Made by a program: the position numbers and the translations under genes. Below, one piece after another: positions 15,678 through 24,393 of a stretch of DNA of 64,000 bases. How positions within the stretch are numbered: the stretch's first letter is position 1; each line of letters begins with the position of its first letter. The DNA lies in the NCBI GenBank assembly GCA_045542115.1, contig JAZQKK010000027.1, positions 1 to 64,000 of the forward strand. Reading direction: 5' to 3'. The notes under the pieces were generated by a model. The model ran no database searches, was not told where the DNA came from, and saw nothing but the letters and a program-made list of their open reading frames with translations. This DNA comes from RGIG995 sp045542115. Its GTDB lineage: Bacteria; Bacillota; Clostridia; Oscillospirales; UBA644.

Positions 15678-15706
15678 ATTGTACCACATTCCGAACACAA
15701 AGTCAA
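15678..15706 (-). promoter_or_regulatory. Promoter of alpha/beta hydrolase gene
   Basis: TTGACT (15701-15706), a 17-nt spacer and TACAAT (15678-15683) on minus. The 15 bases ending in the -10 (GGAATGTGGTACAAT) are identical to those of the dus promoter at 27318-27346. Confidence 0.7.
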
Positions 15707-15777
15707 TGGTTTTTTCGTGGCAATCATCCCGAGCAGGGAGAAGAATGGAAAAAATTTGATTTTTTCGCCGAAATCTA

Positions 15778-15806
15778 TTGCAATCAAATAAAAAATATGG
15801 TATAAT
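15778..15806 (+). promoter_or_regulatory. gltX-glnS promoter
   Basis: TTGCAA (15778-15783), a 17-nt spacer and TATAAT (15801-15806). No T-box or other leader is visible in the ~60 nt before gltX. Confidence 0.72.
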
Positions 15807-15866
15807 ATATAATTATAATGAATTCGTGTCGCCTTTTTTCGGCGGCTGTTATCAAGGAGTACCGAT

Positions 15867-17531
15867 ATGGACCGCACCCAAGCCAATCTTCAAATGGCAC
15901 AGCTGTTATTCCCCCACATCACAAAGACCCCGGCAGATTACGAGGCAATCTATCCCCAGCGGGACCTTCCCAAAGGTGCGATGGTCACCCGTATCGCCCC
16001 CTCCCCCACCGGCTTTATGCATTTCGGGAACCTTTACGGGGCCCTGATTGACGAACGGCTGGCACACCAATCCGGCGGCGTGTTCTATCTGCGGATTGAA
16101 AACACCGATGCAAAACGGGAAGTAGAAGGCGCGGTCGACGTGATTCTCACGTCGCTGAACTCCTTTGGGCTGACCTTTGACGAAGGCGCAACGTCAGGAG
16201 AAGACAAGGGAATTTACGGCCCTTACCGTCAACGGGACCGGGCGGAATTATATCAAACGATTGCCAAAGATTTGGTGGAACAGGGAATGGCCTATCCCTG
16301 CTTCTGCACCGAAGAAGACCTGCAAGCCATCCACGATAAGCAGGAAGCGGAAGGCGCCAATTACGGATATTACGGGAAATGGGCCGCCCACGGCAACATC
16401 ACCGTAGAAGAAGCCAAAGAATTGATTGAACAGGGCAAACCTTACGTGGTTCGGTTCCGTTCTCCCGGAAAAGAAGAAAACCGCATCAAATACAACGACC
16501 TTGCCAAGGGCGAAATTGAAATGCCGGAAAACTGCAACGATATCGTGCTTTTGAAGTCCGACGGCATTCCCACCTATCACTTTGCCCACGTGGTAGACGA
16601 CCACTTTATGCGTACCACGCACGTGGTCCGGGGGGAAGAATGGCTCTCCACCTTCCCTTATCATCTGCAAATGTTTGATGCCATCGGTTGGGAAAAACCG
16701 GCCTACATCCATACCGCCCATATGTTGAAGCAAGACGGAACGTCCAAGCGGAAACTGTCCAAGCGGAAGGACCCGGAAGCCCGGCTGACCTACTATCTCC
16801 AAGAAGGATACCCCGCCGCGGCAGTCATTGAATATCTGATGACGGTGTTGAACTCCAACTTTGAAGAATGGCGGAACAAAAACCCCGAAGCGGATTTAAA
16901 TGAATTCCGGTTCAAAGCCGAGAAGATGGGAGTTGCCGGTGCTGTCTTTGATTTAGAGAAACTCAACGACATTTCCAAGAACATCATCTCCCGGATGACC
17001 GGAGAAGAAGTTTACGAGGCCACCGCCCTGTGGGCAAAAGAATACGACCCCGACTTCTACGCTCTTCTCACCCGTGACCCGGATTATTCCAAGGCCATCC
17101 TCTCCATTGGAAGAGGGGGCAAAAAACCCCGCAAGGACTTCACCGTTTGGTCCGACGTGCCGCACTATATGGCATTCTTCTTTGAAGAGACCTTCCAAAC
17201 CGACTACCCCTTCCCCGAAACGATGAAAAAAGAAGATATTCTCACCGTTCTCCGGGAGTATCCCCAGAAATATTACGACGCTGACGACGACCAGCAAACC
17301 TGGTTCAGCAAGGTAAAAGACTTAACCGAAGCGATGGGTTATACTACGGATATGAAGGCCTACAAGGCCGACCCCACCGCCTTCCCCGGAAACGTAGCGG
17401 ACGTCAGTGCCGTGCTTCGGGTGGCTATTACCGGCCGCACCGCATCCCCCGACACCTACGCGGTGATGAATATTCTGGGCAAAGATACGGTTCTTGCCCG
17501 TCTGAACAAAGCAGCCGAAACGTTAAAATAA
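15867..17531 (+). CDS. gltX: Glutamate-tRNA ligase
   Basis: Charges tRNA-Glu with glutamate in the cytoplasm. The 554-residue protein starts at ATG 15867 after AAGGAG. Class I synthetase signatures: the HIGH-type motif SPTGFMHFGNLYG, the GluRS strand YLRIENTDAKRE, PCFC in the connective region, HVVRGEEWL and the KMSKS-type motif RKLSKRKDPE. The length exceeds the usual ~485 residues, with extra sequence in the C-terminal anticodon-binding half (about residues 330-554). It is followed 14 nt later by glnS. In the same organism a separate GlnRS means this GluRS need not misacylate tRNA-Gln. Confidence 0.96.
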   Translation: MDRTQANLQMAQLLFPHITKTPADYEAIYPQRDLPKGAMVTRIAPSPTGFMHFGNLYGALIDERLAHQSGGVFYLRIENTDAKREVEGAVDVILTSLNSFGLTFDEGATSGEDKGIYGPYRQRDRAELYQTIAKDLVEQGMAYPCFCTEEDLQAIHDKQEAEGANYGYYGKWAAHGNITVEEAKELIEQGKPYVVRFRSPGKEENRIKYNDLAKGEIEMPENCNDIVLLKSDGIPTYHFAHVVDDHFMRTTHVVRGEEWLSTFPYHLQMFDAIGWEKPAYIHTAHMLKQDGTSKRKLSKRKDPEARLTYYLQEGYPAAAVIEYLMTVLNSNFEEWRNKNPEADLNEFRFKAEKMGVAGAVFDLEKLNDISKNIISRMTGEEVYEATALWAKEYDPDFYALLTRDPDYSKAILSIGRGGKKPRKDFTVWSDVPHYMAFFFEETFQTDYPFPETMKKEDILTVLREYPQKYYDADDDQQTWFSKVKDLTEAMGYTTDMKAYKADPTAFPGNVADVSAVLRVAITGRTASPDTYAVMNILGKDTVLARLNKAAETLK

Positions 17532-17545
17532 AGGATTGAAAAGCA

Positions 17546-19192
17546 ATGGAAGAGATTACCAACTTTATTGACGAAATCATCGCAGAAGATTTGCGGAACA
17601 AGGAAGTGGACCACGTCCACACCCGGTTCCCTCCCGAACCCAACGGCTATTTGCATATCGGTTCGGCCAAGGCCATCTGGATCAACCACTCGATGGCGAA
17701 AAAGTACGGCGGGAAGTTTAATCTTCGTTTAGACGACACCAACCCCGCAAAGGAAGACACGGAGTACGTGGACGCCATCAAAGCGGACCTGGAATGGCTC
17801 GGTACCGTTCCCGACGGAGGAATCTTCTACGGGTCGGATTATTTCGACAAGTGCTATGAATTTGCCATTCAACTGATTAAAGACGGCAAGGCCTACGTTT
17901 GCGACCTTACCGCCGACGAAATGCGGGAGTACCGGGGCACGTTGACCCAACCCGGGAAAGAATCTCCCTACCGGAACCGTTCCGTGGAAGAAAACCTGGA
18001 ACTGTTTGAACGGATGAAAAACGGAGAATTCCCCGACGGAGCAAAGACCCTGCGGGCAAAGATCGATATGGCGTCGCCCAACATCAATCTGAGAGACCCC
18101 GCCATTTACCGCATCGTCCATACCTCTCACCACCGCCAGGGGGATAAGTGGTGCATCTATCCTCTGTACGACTACGCACATCCCATTCAGGACGCCATCG
18201 AAGGGATTACCCATTCTTTGTGCTCCATTGAATTTGAAAATCACCGTCCCCTCTACGACTGGGTCACGGAAAATATTTCCATTCGTCCCCGTCCCAAGCA
18301 GAGAGAATTTGCCCGTCTGAATCTGACGTACACGGTAATGAGCAAACGGTTTTTACGGGAATTGGTAGAAACCGGCCGGGTAGACGGTTGGGATGACCCC
18401 CGGATGCCCACCCTGTGCGGACTTCGCCGCCGGGGATATACTCCTTCGTCCATTTTGGACTTTGTCAAAAAGGCCGGAGTTGCAAAAGCCTACTCCATCG
18501 TGGACATTGGGCTTCTGGAACATTGCATCCGTGCGGAATTAAACGAAACTGCCCCCCGGAGAGTTGCCGTCATTGACCCGTTAAAAGTCACCGTGACCAA
18601 CTATCCCGAAGACAAGGTGGAATATTTTACCCTGCCCAACAATCCCCAGGACGAAGCCGCCGGAACCCGTCAGGTTCCCTTCGCCAAAACGTTGTACGTG
18701 GAACGCAGCGACTTTATGGAAGACGCCCCCAGCAAATTCCACCGTCTCAAACCCGGCGGAGAATGTCGCTTGATGGGCGCGTATATCGTCCGCTGTGATG
18801 AAATCGTCAAAGACGAAACCGGAAAGGTTATCGAGCTGAGATGCTCCGCCGACCTGGAAACCGGTTCGGGAATGCCCGCCGACGGACGAAAGGTCCGGGG
18901 CACCGTCCATTGGGTCTCCACGGAGTATGCCATTGACACGGAAATCCGGATGTACGACCGGTTGTTCACCCAAGAAAACGTCTTTGACCTTCCCGAAGGT
19001 CAAACGTATATGGACCTGCTGAATACCGATTCGCTGACGGTGATGAAGAACTGTAAGGTAGAACCCGCCCTGGCCGACGCACAACCCGGCGACCGGTTCC
19101 AATTCGTCCGCAACGGTTACTTCTGCAAAGACATCCACTCGGACAACGTCTTCAACCTGATCGTCAACCTGAAAGACAGTTACAAGGCGTAA
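17546..19192 (+). CDS. glnS: Glutamine-tRNA ligase
   Basis: Direct charging of tRNA-Gln with glutamine. The 548-residue protein has GlnRS-specific signatures: RFPPEPNGYLHIGSAKA (HIGH region), LRLDDTNPAKE, YDYAHPIQDAIEGITHS, CSIEFENHRPLYDW, LNLTYTVMSKR (KMSKS) and the two beta-barrel anticodon-binding domains ending in FVRNGYFCKD. GlnRS is ancestrally eukaryotic and was acquired by gamma-proteobacteria and some Firmicutes, where most relatives use GatCAB amidation instead. It is translationally close to gltX (14-nt gap) and followed by three hairpins. Confidence 0.96.
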   Translation: MEEITNFIDEIIAEDLRNKEVDHVHTRFPPEPNGYLHIGSAKAIWINHSMAKKYGGKFNLRLDDTNPAKEDTEYVDAIKADLEWLGTVPDGGIFYGSDYFDKCYEFAIQLIKDGKAYVCDLTADEMREYRGTLTQPGKESPYRNRSVEENLELFERMKNGEFPDGAKTLRAKIDMASPNINLRDPAIYRIVHTSHHRQGDKWCIYPLYDYAHPIQDAIEGITHSLCSIEFENHRPLYDWVTENISIRPRPKQREFARLNLTYTVMSKRFLRELVETGRVDGWDDPRMPTLCGLRRRGYTPSSILDFVKKAGVAKAYSIVDIGLLEHCIRAELNETAPRRVAVIDPLKVTVTNYPEDKVEYFTLPNNPQDEAAGTRQVPFAKTLYVERSDFMEDAPSKFHRLKPGGECRLMGAYIVRCDEIVKDETGKVIELRCSADLETGSGMPADGRKVRGTVHWVSTEYAIDTEIRMYDRLFTQENVFDLPEGQTYMDLLNTDSLTVMKNCKVEPALADAQPGDRFQFVRNGYFCKDIHSDNVFNLIVNLKDSYKA

Positions 19193-19208
19193 GAGAAAAG
19201 CGAGGATT

Positions 19209-19330
19209 GTTCTTCTTACTTTTCGCGAAAAAAAAGAAGAACCAAGAAAGAAAAGCTAAGGTCGGCGGAATACTTCCGCCGAAAAGAGAAACAATAAAAG
19301 TGCCTGTTTTTACAGGCACTTTTCCATAAT
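19209..19330 (+). terminator. Hairpin cluster and terminator after glnS
   Basis: Three inverted repeats in 115 nt. The first has GTTCTTCTT/AAGAAGAAC arms with an inner TTTTCGCGAAAA (19209-19242). The second is GGCGGAA/TTCCGCC (19264-19280). The third is AAAAGTGCCTG/CAGGCACTTTT (19296-19323), which has a short T-run and is the likely terminator. Confidence 0.65.
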
Positions 19331-19364
19331 GTGGGAATTCCATCGAAACTCAACCAACGGTATG

Positions 19365-19393
19365 TTTACTTTGCACCCGTTTTTTGCTATACT
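19365..19393 (+). promoter_or_regulatory. Promoter of HTH/zinc-ribbon membrane protein
   Basis: TTTACT (19365-19370), a 17-nt spacer and TATACT (19388-19393). Confidence 0.55.
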
Positions 19394-19415
19394 GATAACG
19401 AAAGGAGAGGTTGCT

Positions 19416-20027
19416 ATGAATCAGCTGAAAATCGGAACGTTCATCGCTCAACGGAGAAAAGACGCAGGACTGACCCAAATGCAGTTGGCGGAACTATTAG
19501 GAATCACCGACCGAGCGGTTTCCAAATGGGAGCGGGGAAAAGCGCTGCCCGACGCTTCCTTGATGCTGCCTTTGTGCGAACTTCTTCATATCACAGTCAA
19601 CGATTTATTAAACGGAGAGGTAGTTTCTATGGAGAATTACAACAAAGAATTAGAAAAGAGCTTATTGGAAATGGTCAAGCAAAAACAAGAAATGGATAAA
19701 CGATTGCTGTCGATAGAAATCGTCATTGGATTCGTTTGCCTCGTAATCTTTTTTGCCTTAATCATCGTCGCTTCTTACGCGCCCCTGGAAGAGTGGCTTC
19801 GCATCGTGCTCATTTTAATTGGCTTTGCGCCCCTTTTGATAGCAGCGCCCTTTATGTTGAGAATCGAACAGGTGGCTGGGTATTATGAATGCCGTGCGTG
19901 CGGACACCGTTACGTGCCCACCTACAAAGCCGTCAACCTGGCACCCCATATGGGAAGAACCCGGTATATGAAATGCCCCGAATGCGGCAAGAAATCCTGG
20001 CAGAAAAAAGTTTTGACCAAAGAATAA
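19416..20027 (+). CDS. XRE-family HTH protein with transmembrane hairpin and zinc ribbon
   Basis: A 203-residue protein starting at ATG 19416 after AAAGGAGAGG. Residues 5-65 are an XRE helix-turn-helix (IAQRRKDAGLTQMQLAELLG, RAVSKWERGKALPD, ITVNDLLNGE). A short coiled region follows, then two transmembrane helices (about residues 103-150), then a C-terminal zinc ribbon with CRACG and CPECG pairs. A DNA-binding domain tethered to the membrane and ending in a metal-binding ribbon suggests a membrane-associated transcription sensor. The architecture is common in Clostridia but the regulon is unknown. It has its own promoter and a strong terminator. Confidence 0.85.
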   Translation: MNQLKIGTFIAQRRKDAGLTQMQLAELLGITDRAVSKWERGKALPDASLMLPLCELLHITVNDLLNGEVVSMENYNKELEKSLLEMVKQKQEMDKRLLSIEIVIGFVCLVIFFALIIVASYAPLEEWLRIVLILIGFAPLLIAAPFMLRIEQVAGYYECRACGHRYVPTYKAVNLAPHMGRTRYMKCPECGKKSWQKKVLTKE

Positions 20028-20029
20028 GC

Positions 20030-20066
20030 AAACGGAGAGAATCGCAAGATTCTCTCCGTTTTTTTC
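20030..20066 (+). terminator. Terminator of HTH membrane protein
   Basis: A perfect 14-bp stem (20030-20043 with 20048-20061), a GCAA tetraloop and a T-run. Confidence 0.92.
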
Positions 20067-20173
20067 GAAAAAACCGCCCTCCGAACGCGAAAGTTCCCTA
20101 AGAAACAAAATAGGACAAATCAGCAAAACCGTTCTCGCGCGATCCATCAAGCCCCAGGTGCGTGAAACTTCTT

Positions 20174-21136
20174 TTATTGGGAGATGCCAAAGATATCGTT
20201 TCTCGCGTGATAAAAAGTATATGCAGCATTCAAGTGGGCATAGTACTTTTTCTCAATGGTCAACATCCAAGGAGCCATCATAAAGCCTGCCAACGCCTGT
20301 GCGCTGTTGTTCTTTTGACAGAACAGCATCATATCCTTAGCATTCAGGTGCCAGCTCCAGGTAGAACAGGTGGGAATAATTTCATAACCCATAGAATCCA
20401 ACACAAGCATATCGCGGATGTTCTCGTTCTGTTTCTCCAAAGGATATCCGTCACGAATCATACCATACATCCAAGGCGATACTATGACTTCCTTAGGGAT
20501 CCGCTCCCCAAAGACTTCCGCACCGCCGTAGCTATGGAAATCCGCCCAGATCCAAGGACGTACTCCGTGGGAAAGGCAAATATCAAACAAAAACAGAGCA
20601 TCTTCGGTCTTTTTGGGAGGCGTTCTGACCACCGCGATGTAGTTAGTCGCCTGGGATTCATATTCTTCCTCTTCAAGTCCCAGATGGAAGAAGGGGGGCG
20701 AATCAAAGAGTTCGATGGTCTCCTCAATTATATCACGACAAAATTCATAGTATTTCTCAGTTCCCACCATATTAGCATATTCGCCCATCCAAGCGTTATG
20801 TCCGCAGGAAAAATTGAATTTTGGAATCGGCACAAGTCCCAACCCTCTCAGACGAGCAAGCTCCGTCCGCATTTCCTCCTTGGTCCAGGCACCGGAGATG
20901 GCAATCTCCGGATGAGAATCCAAACGAATTCCCTCTCCGATATCGATCACCAGTGTATTGATACCGCAAGTCGGCAAGAACTCGGTCACCCGATTCCAAA
21001 CGTCCTTCTGACAAAACATCCGATCCTTATACGTAAAATCTTCCTCGTGACGAATTCCCGTAAGAACCTTTTCCTTTTTCGTCCACATATTGGAGCCCAA
21101 ATGAATCAAGTATGCCCAAATTTTTGGTGTCTGCAT
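20174..21136 (-). CDS. Predicted TIM-barrel hydrolase family (often annotated 'Tat pathway signal protein')
   Basis: A 320-residue cytoplasmic protein starting at the ATG at 21136 after AGAAGG, with no signal peptide. Conserved blocks I associate with a widespread but uncharacterised carbohydrate-linked TIM-barrel family are SHPEIAISGAW, ELARLRGLGLVPIPKFNFS, YYEFCRDIIEE, FFHLGLEEEEY, VRPWIWADFH and IPTCSTWSW. The HLGLEEE segment recalls the GH20-type His-x-Gly-x-Asp-Glu catalytic loop, which suggests a glycoside hydrolase, but this is inference. It lies 25 nt downstream of a GH10 xylanase gene and is probably co-transcribed with it. Confidence 0.72.
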   Translation of the reverse strand: MQTPKIWAYLIHLGSNMWTKKEKVLTGIRHEEDFTYKDRMFCQKDVWNRVTEFLPTCGINTLVIDIGEGIRLDSHPEIAISGAWTKEEMRTELARLRGLGLVPIPKFNFSCGHNAWMGEYANMVGTEKYYEFCRDIIEETIELFDSPPFFHLGLEEEEYESQATNYIAVVRTPPKKTEDALFLFDICLSHGVRPWIWADFHSYGGAEVFGERIPKEVIVSPWMYGMIRDGYPLEKQNENIRDMLVLDSMGYEIIPTCSTWSWHLNAKDMMLFCQKNNSAQALAGFMMAPWMLTIEKKYYAHLNAAYTFYHARNDIFGISQ

Positions 21137-21161
21137 TATCCTTCTCCCTTTCAATTACAGC

Positions 21162-22511
21162 TTACAACACGATATCCCTTGCGCGGAAATCACACAAGCG
21201 GTTGTCGTATCCGGTGTTATCACGGCGAAGAGAACACTCCATAACGGACTTTTTCCCTCGATACTCCACTTCAATTTCATAATCTCCATAAAATCCGCTG
21301 AACCGCAATTGCCCCGTCACCGTTTCCTCAAAGCTTGTATTCCACTCCTTATTGATCAAGCGGTCAATTACTTCATACACAGGTTTTTTACTGCAATCGT
21401 AGCGCAAAAGCCCGGAATGATAAACATTCTCGCTTTTATACGCTGTGTTGTCGCAAAGATTCCACCAAACGATCGACTCGCAATGTCTGCTGGAAAACCA
21501 AAGCTTAAAAAGACGTTCCGTCAATTCTGCCTGCAATTCCTCGTCATAGCTTTCGTTGGAATAAGAAGGGATTGAAACCTCAGAAATATGAATCGGAAGA
21601 TTAAAATCACCGTATCGTTCAAGAACATCGAGAATTCTTAAAGGATTGCATACCTCTGCTAAGTCGATGTCTGCCGTTTCTTTTGGCGCATATGCATGAT
21701 ACTGCATCCCCAATCCATCAATTTTCACACCGTCCCGTAACATTTTTTCGATCATAAGATAATAAAAGCTACGAAATCCCTTATAGTGCGCGCCAAAAGT
21801 TTCAAACATACCTTCATTCCAATATAGGTTTGCATTTGGAAAATAGCGTCTGCAAGTATCAAATGCCCATTTTTCGTGGTCCGGTTCGTCCGTAATCTGT
21901 AAATTTCTCGATCCGTTTCCTACGTATGCATTTTTATAAACCGTGATCATTTCGTTGATGACATCAAAATCGAAAATGCCATCCCCATATTTTTCCGCAA
22001 TCTCTCCGATCCTTTTCGTAATCTGCCTTTTCAGAACCTCATTGTCATCCGAGATCCACTGTGGTTGAAAGGAATTATACACAAGACAATGCCCTTTTGC
22101 GCGAATCTTGTTTTCATCGCAAAACTGCATAATGGTATCAATAGGAGGGCGACGAGGGACAAACCGAGAATCGCTTTCAAATCTTGGCTTTCCCTGCTCC
22201 GGTTCAAGCGTATCCCAATAAAACGGGACTACGGCATAATTAAAGAGATCCTTAAAACGTTCTCGGTAAAGGCTTCGTCTCGTCTCATCCTCAAATTGGT
22301 CCAGGTAAAAGGCACTGCATCCGAACTTAAATGCGTGCTTTTTCTGCCTCACCTTCACGTGAACGTCAGAAAGAGCTTCACCGTTCATATCCTTAAAGTT
22401 CAAAACAAACTGCCCTTTTCGGTTCTCTTCAATATCGCGAGCGATTTTCCCGTTCAAATAGGAACCAAAACGATCGAAATTGTTTATGATTTTTTCTATT
22501 CCGTTTGTCAT
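21162..22511 (-). CDS. GH10 endo-1,4-beta-xylanase, cytoplasmic
   Basis: A 449-residue glycoside hydrolase of family 10. The start is the ATG at 22511 after GGAGGT. The barrel is marked by HAFKFGCSAFY, VVPFYWDTLEPEQG, RAKGHCLVYN, the acid/base motif FDVINEM (Glu near residue 185), LNLYWNEG-like and the nucleophile motif IHISEVSIP (Glu near residue 311), then VWWNLCDN. A small beta-rich C-domain ends the protein. No signal peptide is present, so it probably acts on imported xylo-oligosaccharides. It is divergent from an AraC regulator and followed by a TIM-barrel enzyme. The region is more A+T-rich than its flanks. Confidence 0.92.
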   Translation of the reverse strand: MTNGIEKIINNFDRFGSYLNGKIARDIEENRKGQFVLNFKDMNGEALSDVHVKVRQKKHAFKFGCSAFYLDQFEDETRRSLYRERFKDLFNYAVVPFYWDTLEPEQGKPRFESDSRFVPRRPPIDTIMQFCDENKIRAKGHCLVYNSFQPQWISDDNEVLKRQITKRIGEIAEKYGDGIFDFDVINEMITVYKNAYVGNGSRNLQITDEPDHEKWAFDTCRRYFPNANLYWNEGMFETFGAHYKGFRSFYYLMIEKMLRDGVKIDGLGMQYHAYAPKETADIDLAEVCNPLRILDVLERYGDFNLPIHISEVSIPSYSNESYDEELQAELTERLFKLWFSSRHCESIVWWNLCDNTAYKSENVYHSGLLRYDCSKKPVYEVIDRLINKEWNTSFEETVTGQLRFSGFYGDYEIEVEYRGKKSVMECSLRRDNTGYDNRLCDFRARDIVL

Positions 22512-22533
22512 ATTGCCACCTCCGTTTAATTCC

Positions 22534-22634
22534 ATTATATCACATAATTTTTAAAATTTCTACCTGTTTTCTCTGTAATAACTTTAAATTTCTACACTTT
22601 TTATATTGCAATAAGACTTTTTTTGTGATATAAT
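22534..22634. promoter_or_regulatory. Divergent promoter region with direct repeats (GH10 / AraC)
   Basis: Plus: TTGCAA (22606-22611), 17 nt, TATAAT (22629-22634) drives the AraC gene. Minus: TATAAT at 22534-22539 lacks a recognisable -35, as expected for an activator-dependent promoter of the GH10 operon. Both -10s sit in the same TGTGATATAAT context. Two identical 10-bp direct repeats, AAATTTCTAC, lie at 22554 and 22586, 32 bp (about three helical turns) apart, and are good candidates for AraC binding sites. Confidence 0.6.
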
Positions 22635-22671
22635 ACAATTACTATTTATACAATGATCGGATGAAGTAAAT

Positions 22672-23475
22672 ATGAAAAGAAGAACCGTACAGCACAACGA
22701 AATTCTGATCCACCATATCAGTGGCAATATTCCATCCACTTTTTGGAGCGAATCTTATCATTCGCACGATATCGCCGAAGTCTTTATCCACGTGCAGGGA
22801 CAGATGGATCTCTTTATTGAAAACAACGTGTACCATCACAATTCGAACGAGATCAGGGTGTACGCCCCCGGAGAGCTTCACTTTGGAAAATGGGATCACG
22901 ACCAGGATATGGAATGGTATCAGATTTCTCTCTCCCACACGTTTTTAAAAGCCAATCCGGCGCTTGCAAGCAAAATCGTCAACCGAAGATGGGGAGAGGG
23001 AAACCTTTTTATTTCCAGAAAGCAAGAAACCATTATTTCTTTGGCAGAGGAAATCTTCAAGGCCCAGGAATCCCCATTAAGCGAACACTATCTTTATGCC
23101 AACGTCATAAAAATACTTTGCATCCTGAATGAACCCGAAAACAATATCGGAGTCCAAATGGGAAAAAACGAATGCCTTCAAGAAATTATGGAGATCATAA
23201 ACCAAAATTTGATACATATAAAGACAATCCGGGATATTACCGATCTTACCCATTTTTCCGAATCATACATACATCAATTGTTCAAAAAACATCTGAACTT
23301 AACACCTCATAAATATCTGACGATGAAAAAAATGGAACGTGCAAAAAAGTTTCTGGAAAACGGAGCAAGTATTTCCGAAGCTTGCTTTCGTTCCGGCTTT
23401 GATAATTACGCAAATTTTATTACAAGCTTCAAAAAACACTTCGGTGTGACACCAAAAAATCATAGAAAATTATAG
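22672..23475 (+). CDS. AraC-family transcriptional regulator
   Basis: A 267-residue regulator with an N-terminal cupin sensing domain (residues ~1-130; SYHSHDIAEVFIHVQG, YAPGELHFG) and a C-terminal AraC DNA-binding domain with two helix-turn-helix units (TDLTHFSESYIHQLFKKHL; SISEACFRSGFDNYANFITSFKKHFGVTP). It is divergently transcribed from the GH10 xylanase operon and is presumably its activator, responding to a xylan-derived sugar. The ribosome binding site is weak (GATGAAG). Codon use is noticeably A/T-ending, matching the xylanase genes and suggesting the three genes were acquired together. Confidence 0.93.
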   Translation: MKRRTVQHNEILIHHISGNIPSTFWSESYHSHDIAEVFIHVQGQMDLFIENNVYHHNSNEIRVYAPGELHFGKWDHDQDMEWYQISLSHTFLKANPALASKIVNRRWGEGNLFISRKQETIISLAEEIFKAQESPLSEHYLYANVIKILCILNEPENNIGVQMGKNECLQEIMEIINQNLIHIKTIRDITDLTHFSESYIHQLFKKHLNLTPHKYLTMKKMERAKKFLENGASISEACFRSGFDNYANFITSFKKHFGVTPKNHRKL

Positions 23476-23564
23476 AACAGCAAAGTTATGATTTGCCTCA
23501 TCATATTTTGTATAAAAAAGTTCCATTATCTGGATAAAAACAATAATTCCCCTGCATATTAAAA

Positions 23565-23605
23565 TGAACCAGTTTGTGCTGTCCGCACAAACTGGTTCAA
23601 TTTAG
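23565..23605. terminator. Bidirectional terminator between araC-type gene and reverse rubrerythrin
   Basis: A perfect 15-bp stem, TGAACCAGTTTGTGC/GCACAAACTGGTTCA (23565-23579 with 23585-23599), with a 5-nt loop. It is flanked by moderately T-rich sequence on both strands and lies between convergent genes. Confidence 0.75.
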
Positions 23606-23686
23606 GTACATAGATTTTTATCTTTTGCAGTTTTCTACACAAACCCTTACACCGAAAAGTTTAAAACTTTGTGTGAGATTGATTTT

Positions 23687-24277
23687 TTAGTCTTTAAAGT
23701 AACGGTTCAAAAGACCTTCCAGGCCACGGCCGTGCCGAGCCTCATCGCGGGCCATTTCGTGGACGGTGTCGTGGATGGCGTCCAGACCGTTCTTCTTGGC
23801 ACAGGAGGCCAGGTCGAACTTGCCGGCGGTGGCGCCGTATTCGCAGTCCACTCTCCATTTCAGGTTGTCTTTGGTGGTAGCCTTCATATTGGGTTCCAGG
23901 TCTTCGCCCAGAAGTTCCGCAAATTTAGCGGCGTGTTCCGCTTCTTCGTAAGCGGCTTTTTCCCAATACAGACCCACTTCGGGATAACCTTCCCGATGGG
24001 CAATGCGAGCCATACACAGGTACATACCGACTTCGGCACATTCCCCGTTGAAGTTGGCCATCAGTTGGTCAAAAATGAATTTTTTATCTTCTTCGCTGAT
24101 GTCGGGGTTGTTCTTGACGGTCTTACCGTAAACGCCGTATTCGTGTTCGGCGGCCAATTTTGCCCCTTCTTCCATTACTTTAAACTTATCGGCGGGAACT
24201 TTGCACACCGGGCACTTTTCGGGAGCAGCATCGCCCTCGTGAACGTAACCGCAAACACTACATACAAACTTTTTCAT
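23687..24277 (-). CDS. Reverse rubrerythrin (NADH peroxidase-type)
   Basis: A 196-residue peroxide-reducing protein with domain order opposite to classical rubrerythrin. An N-terminal rubredoxin domain (CSVCGYVHEG, CPVCKVPADKF) is followed by a ferritin-like diiron domain (FNGECAEVGMY, AYEEAEHAAKFAE, MARDEARHG). Clostridial reverse rubrerythrins are hydrogen-peroxide- and oxygen-induced. It starts at the ATG at 24277, 8 nt after GGAGGT, and has a perfect TTGACA-17-TATAAT promoter. With the rubrerythrin at 10.1 kb it gives this anaerobe at least two such systems. It is divergent from the spoIIA operon. Confidence 0.94.
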   Translation of the reverse strand: MKKFVCSVCGYVHEGDAAPEKCPVCKVPADKFKVMEEGAKLAAEHEYGVYGKTVKNNPDISEEDKKFIFDQLMANFNGECAEVGMYLCMARIAHREGYPEVGLYWEKAAYEEAEHAAKFAELLGEDLEPNMKATTKDNLKWRVDCEYGATAGKFDLASCAKKNGLDAIHDTVHEMARDEARHGRGLEGLLNRYFKD

Positions 24278-24345
24278 ACTCAAATACCTCCATAAATTCC
24301 TGTTGTAATTTTCATTTTTAGGAATGATTCTTAATCCTTGGCTAT

Positions 24346-24374
24346 ATTATATCAAATTTTATGCCGGATGTCAA
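24346..24374 (-). promoter_or_regulatory. Reverse rubrerythrin promoter, full consensus
   Basis: TTGACA (24369-24374), 17 nt, TATAAT (24346-24351) on minus: 12 of 12 consensus bases. Such strength usually implies a repressor controls it. Confidence 0.8.
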
Positions 24375-24393
24375 TAGGATATTTGTAAACTAA

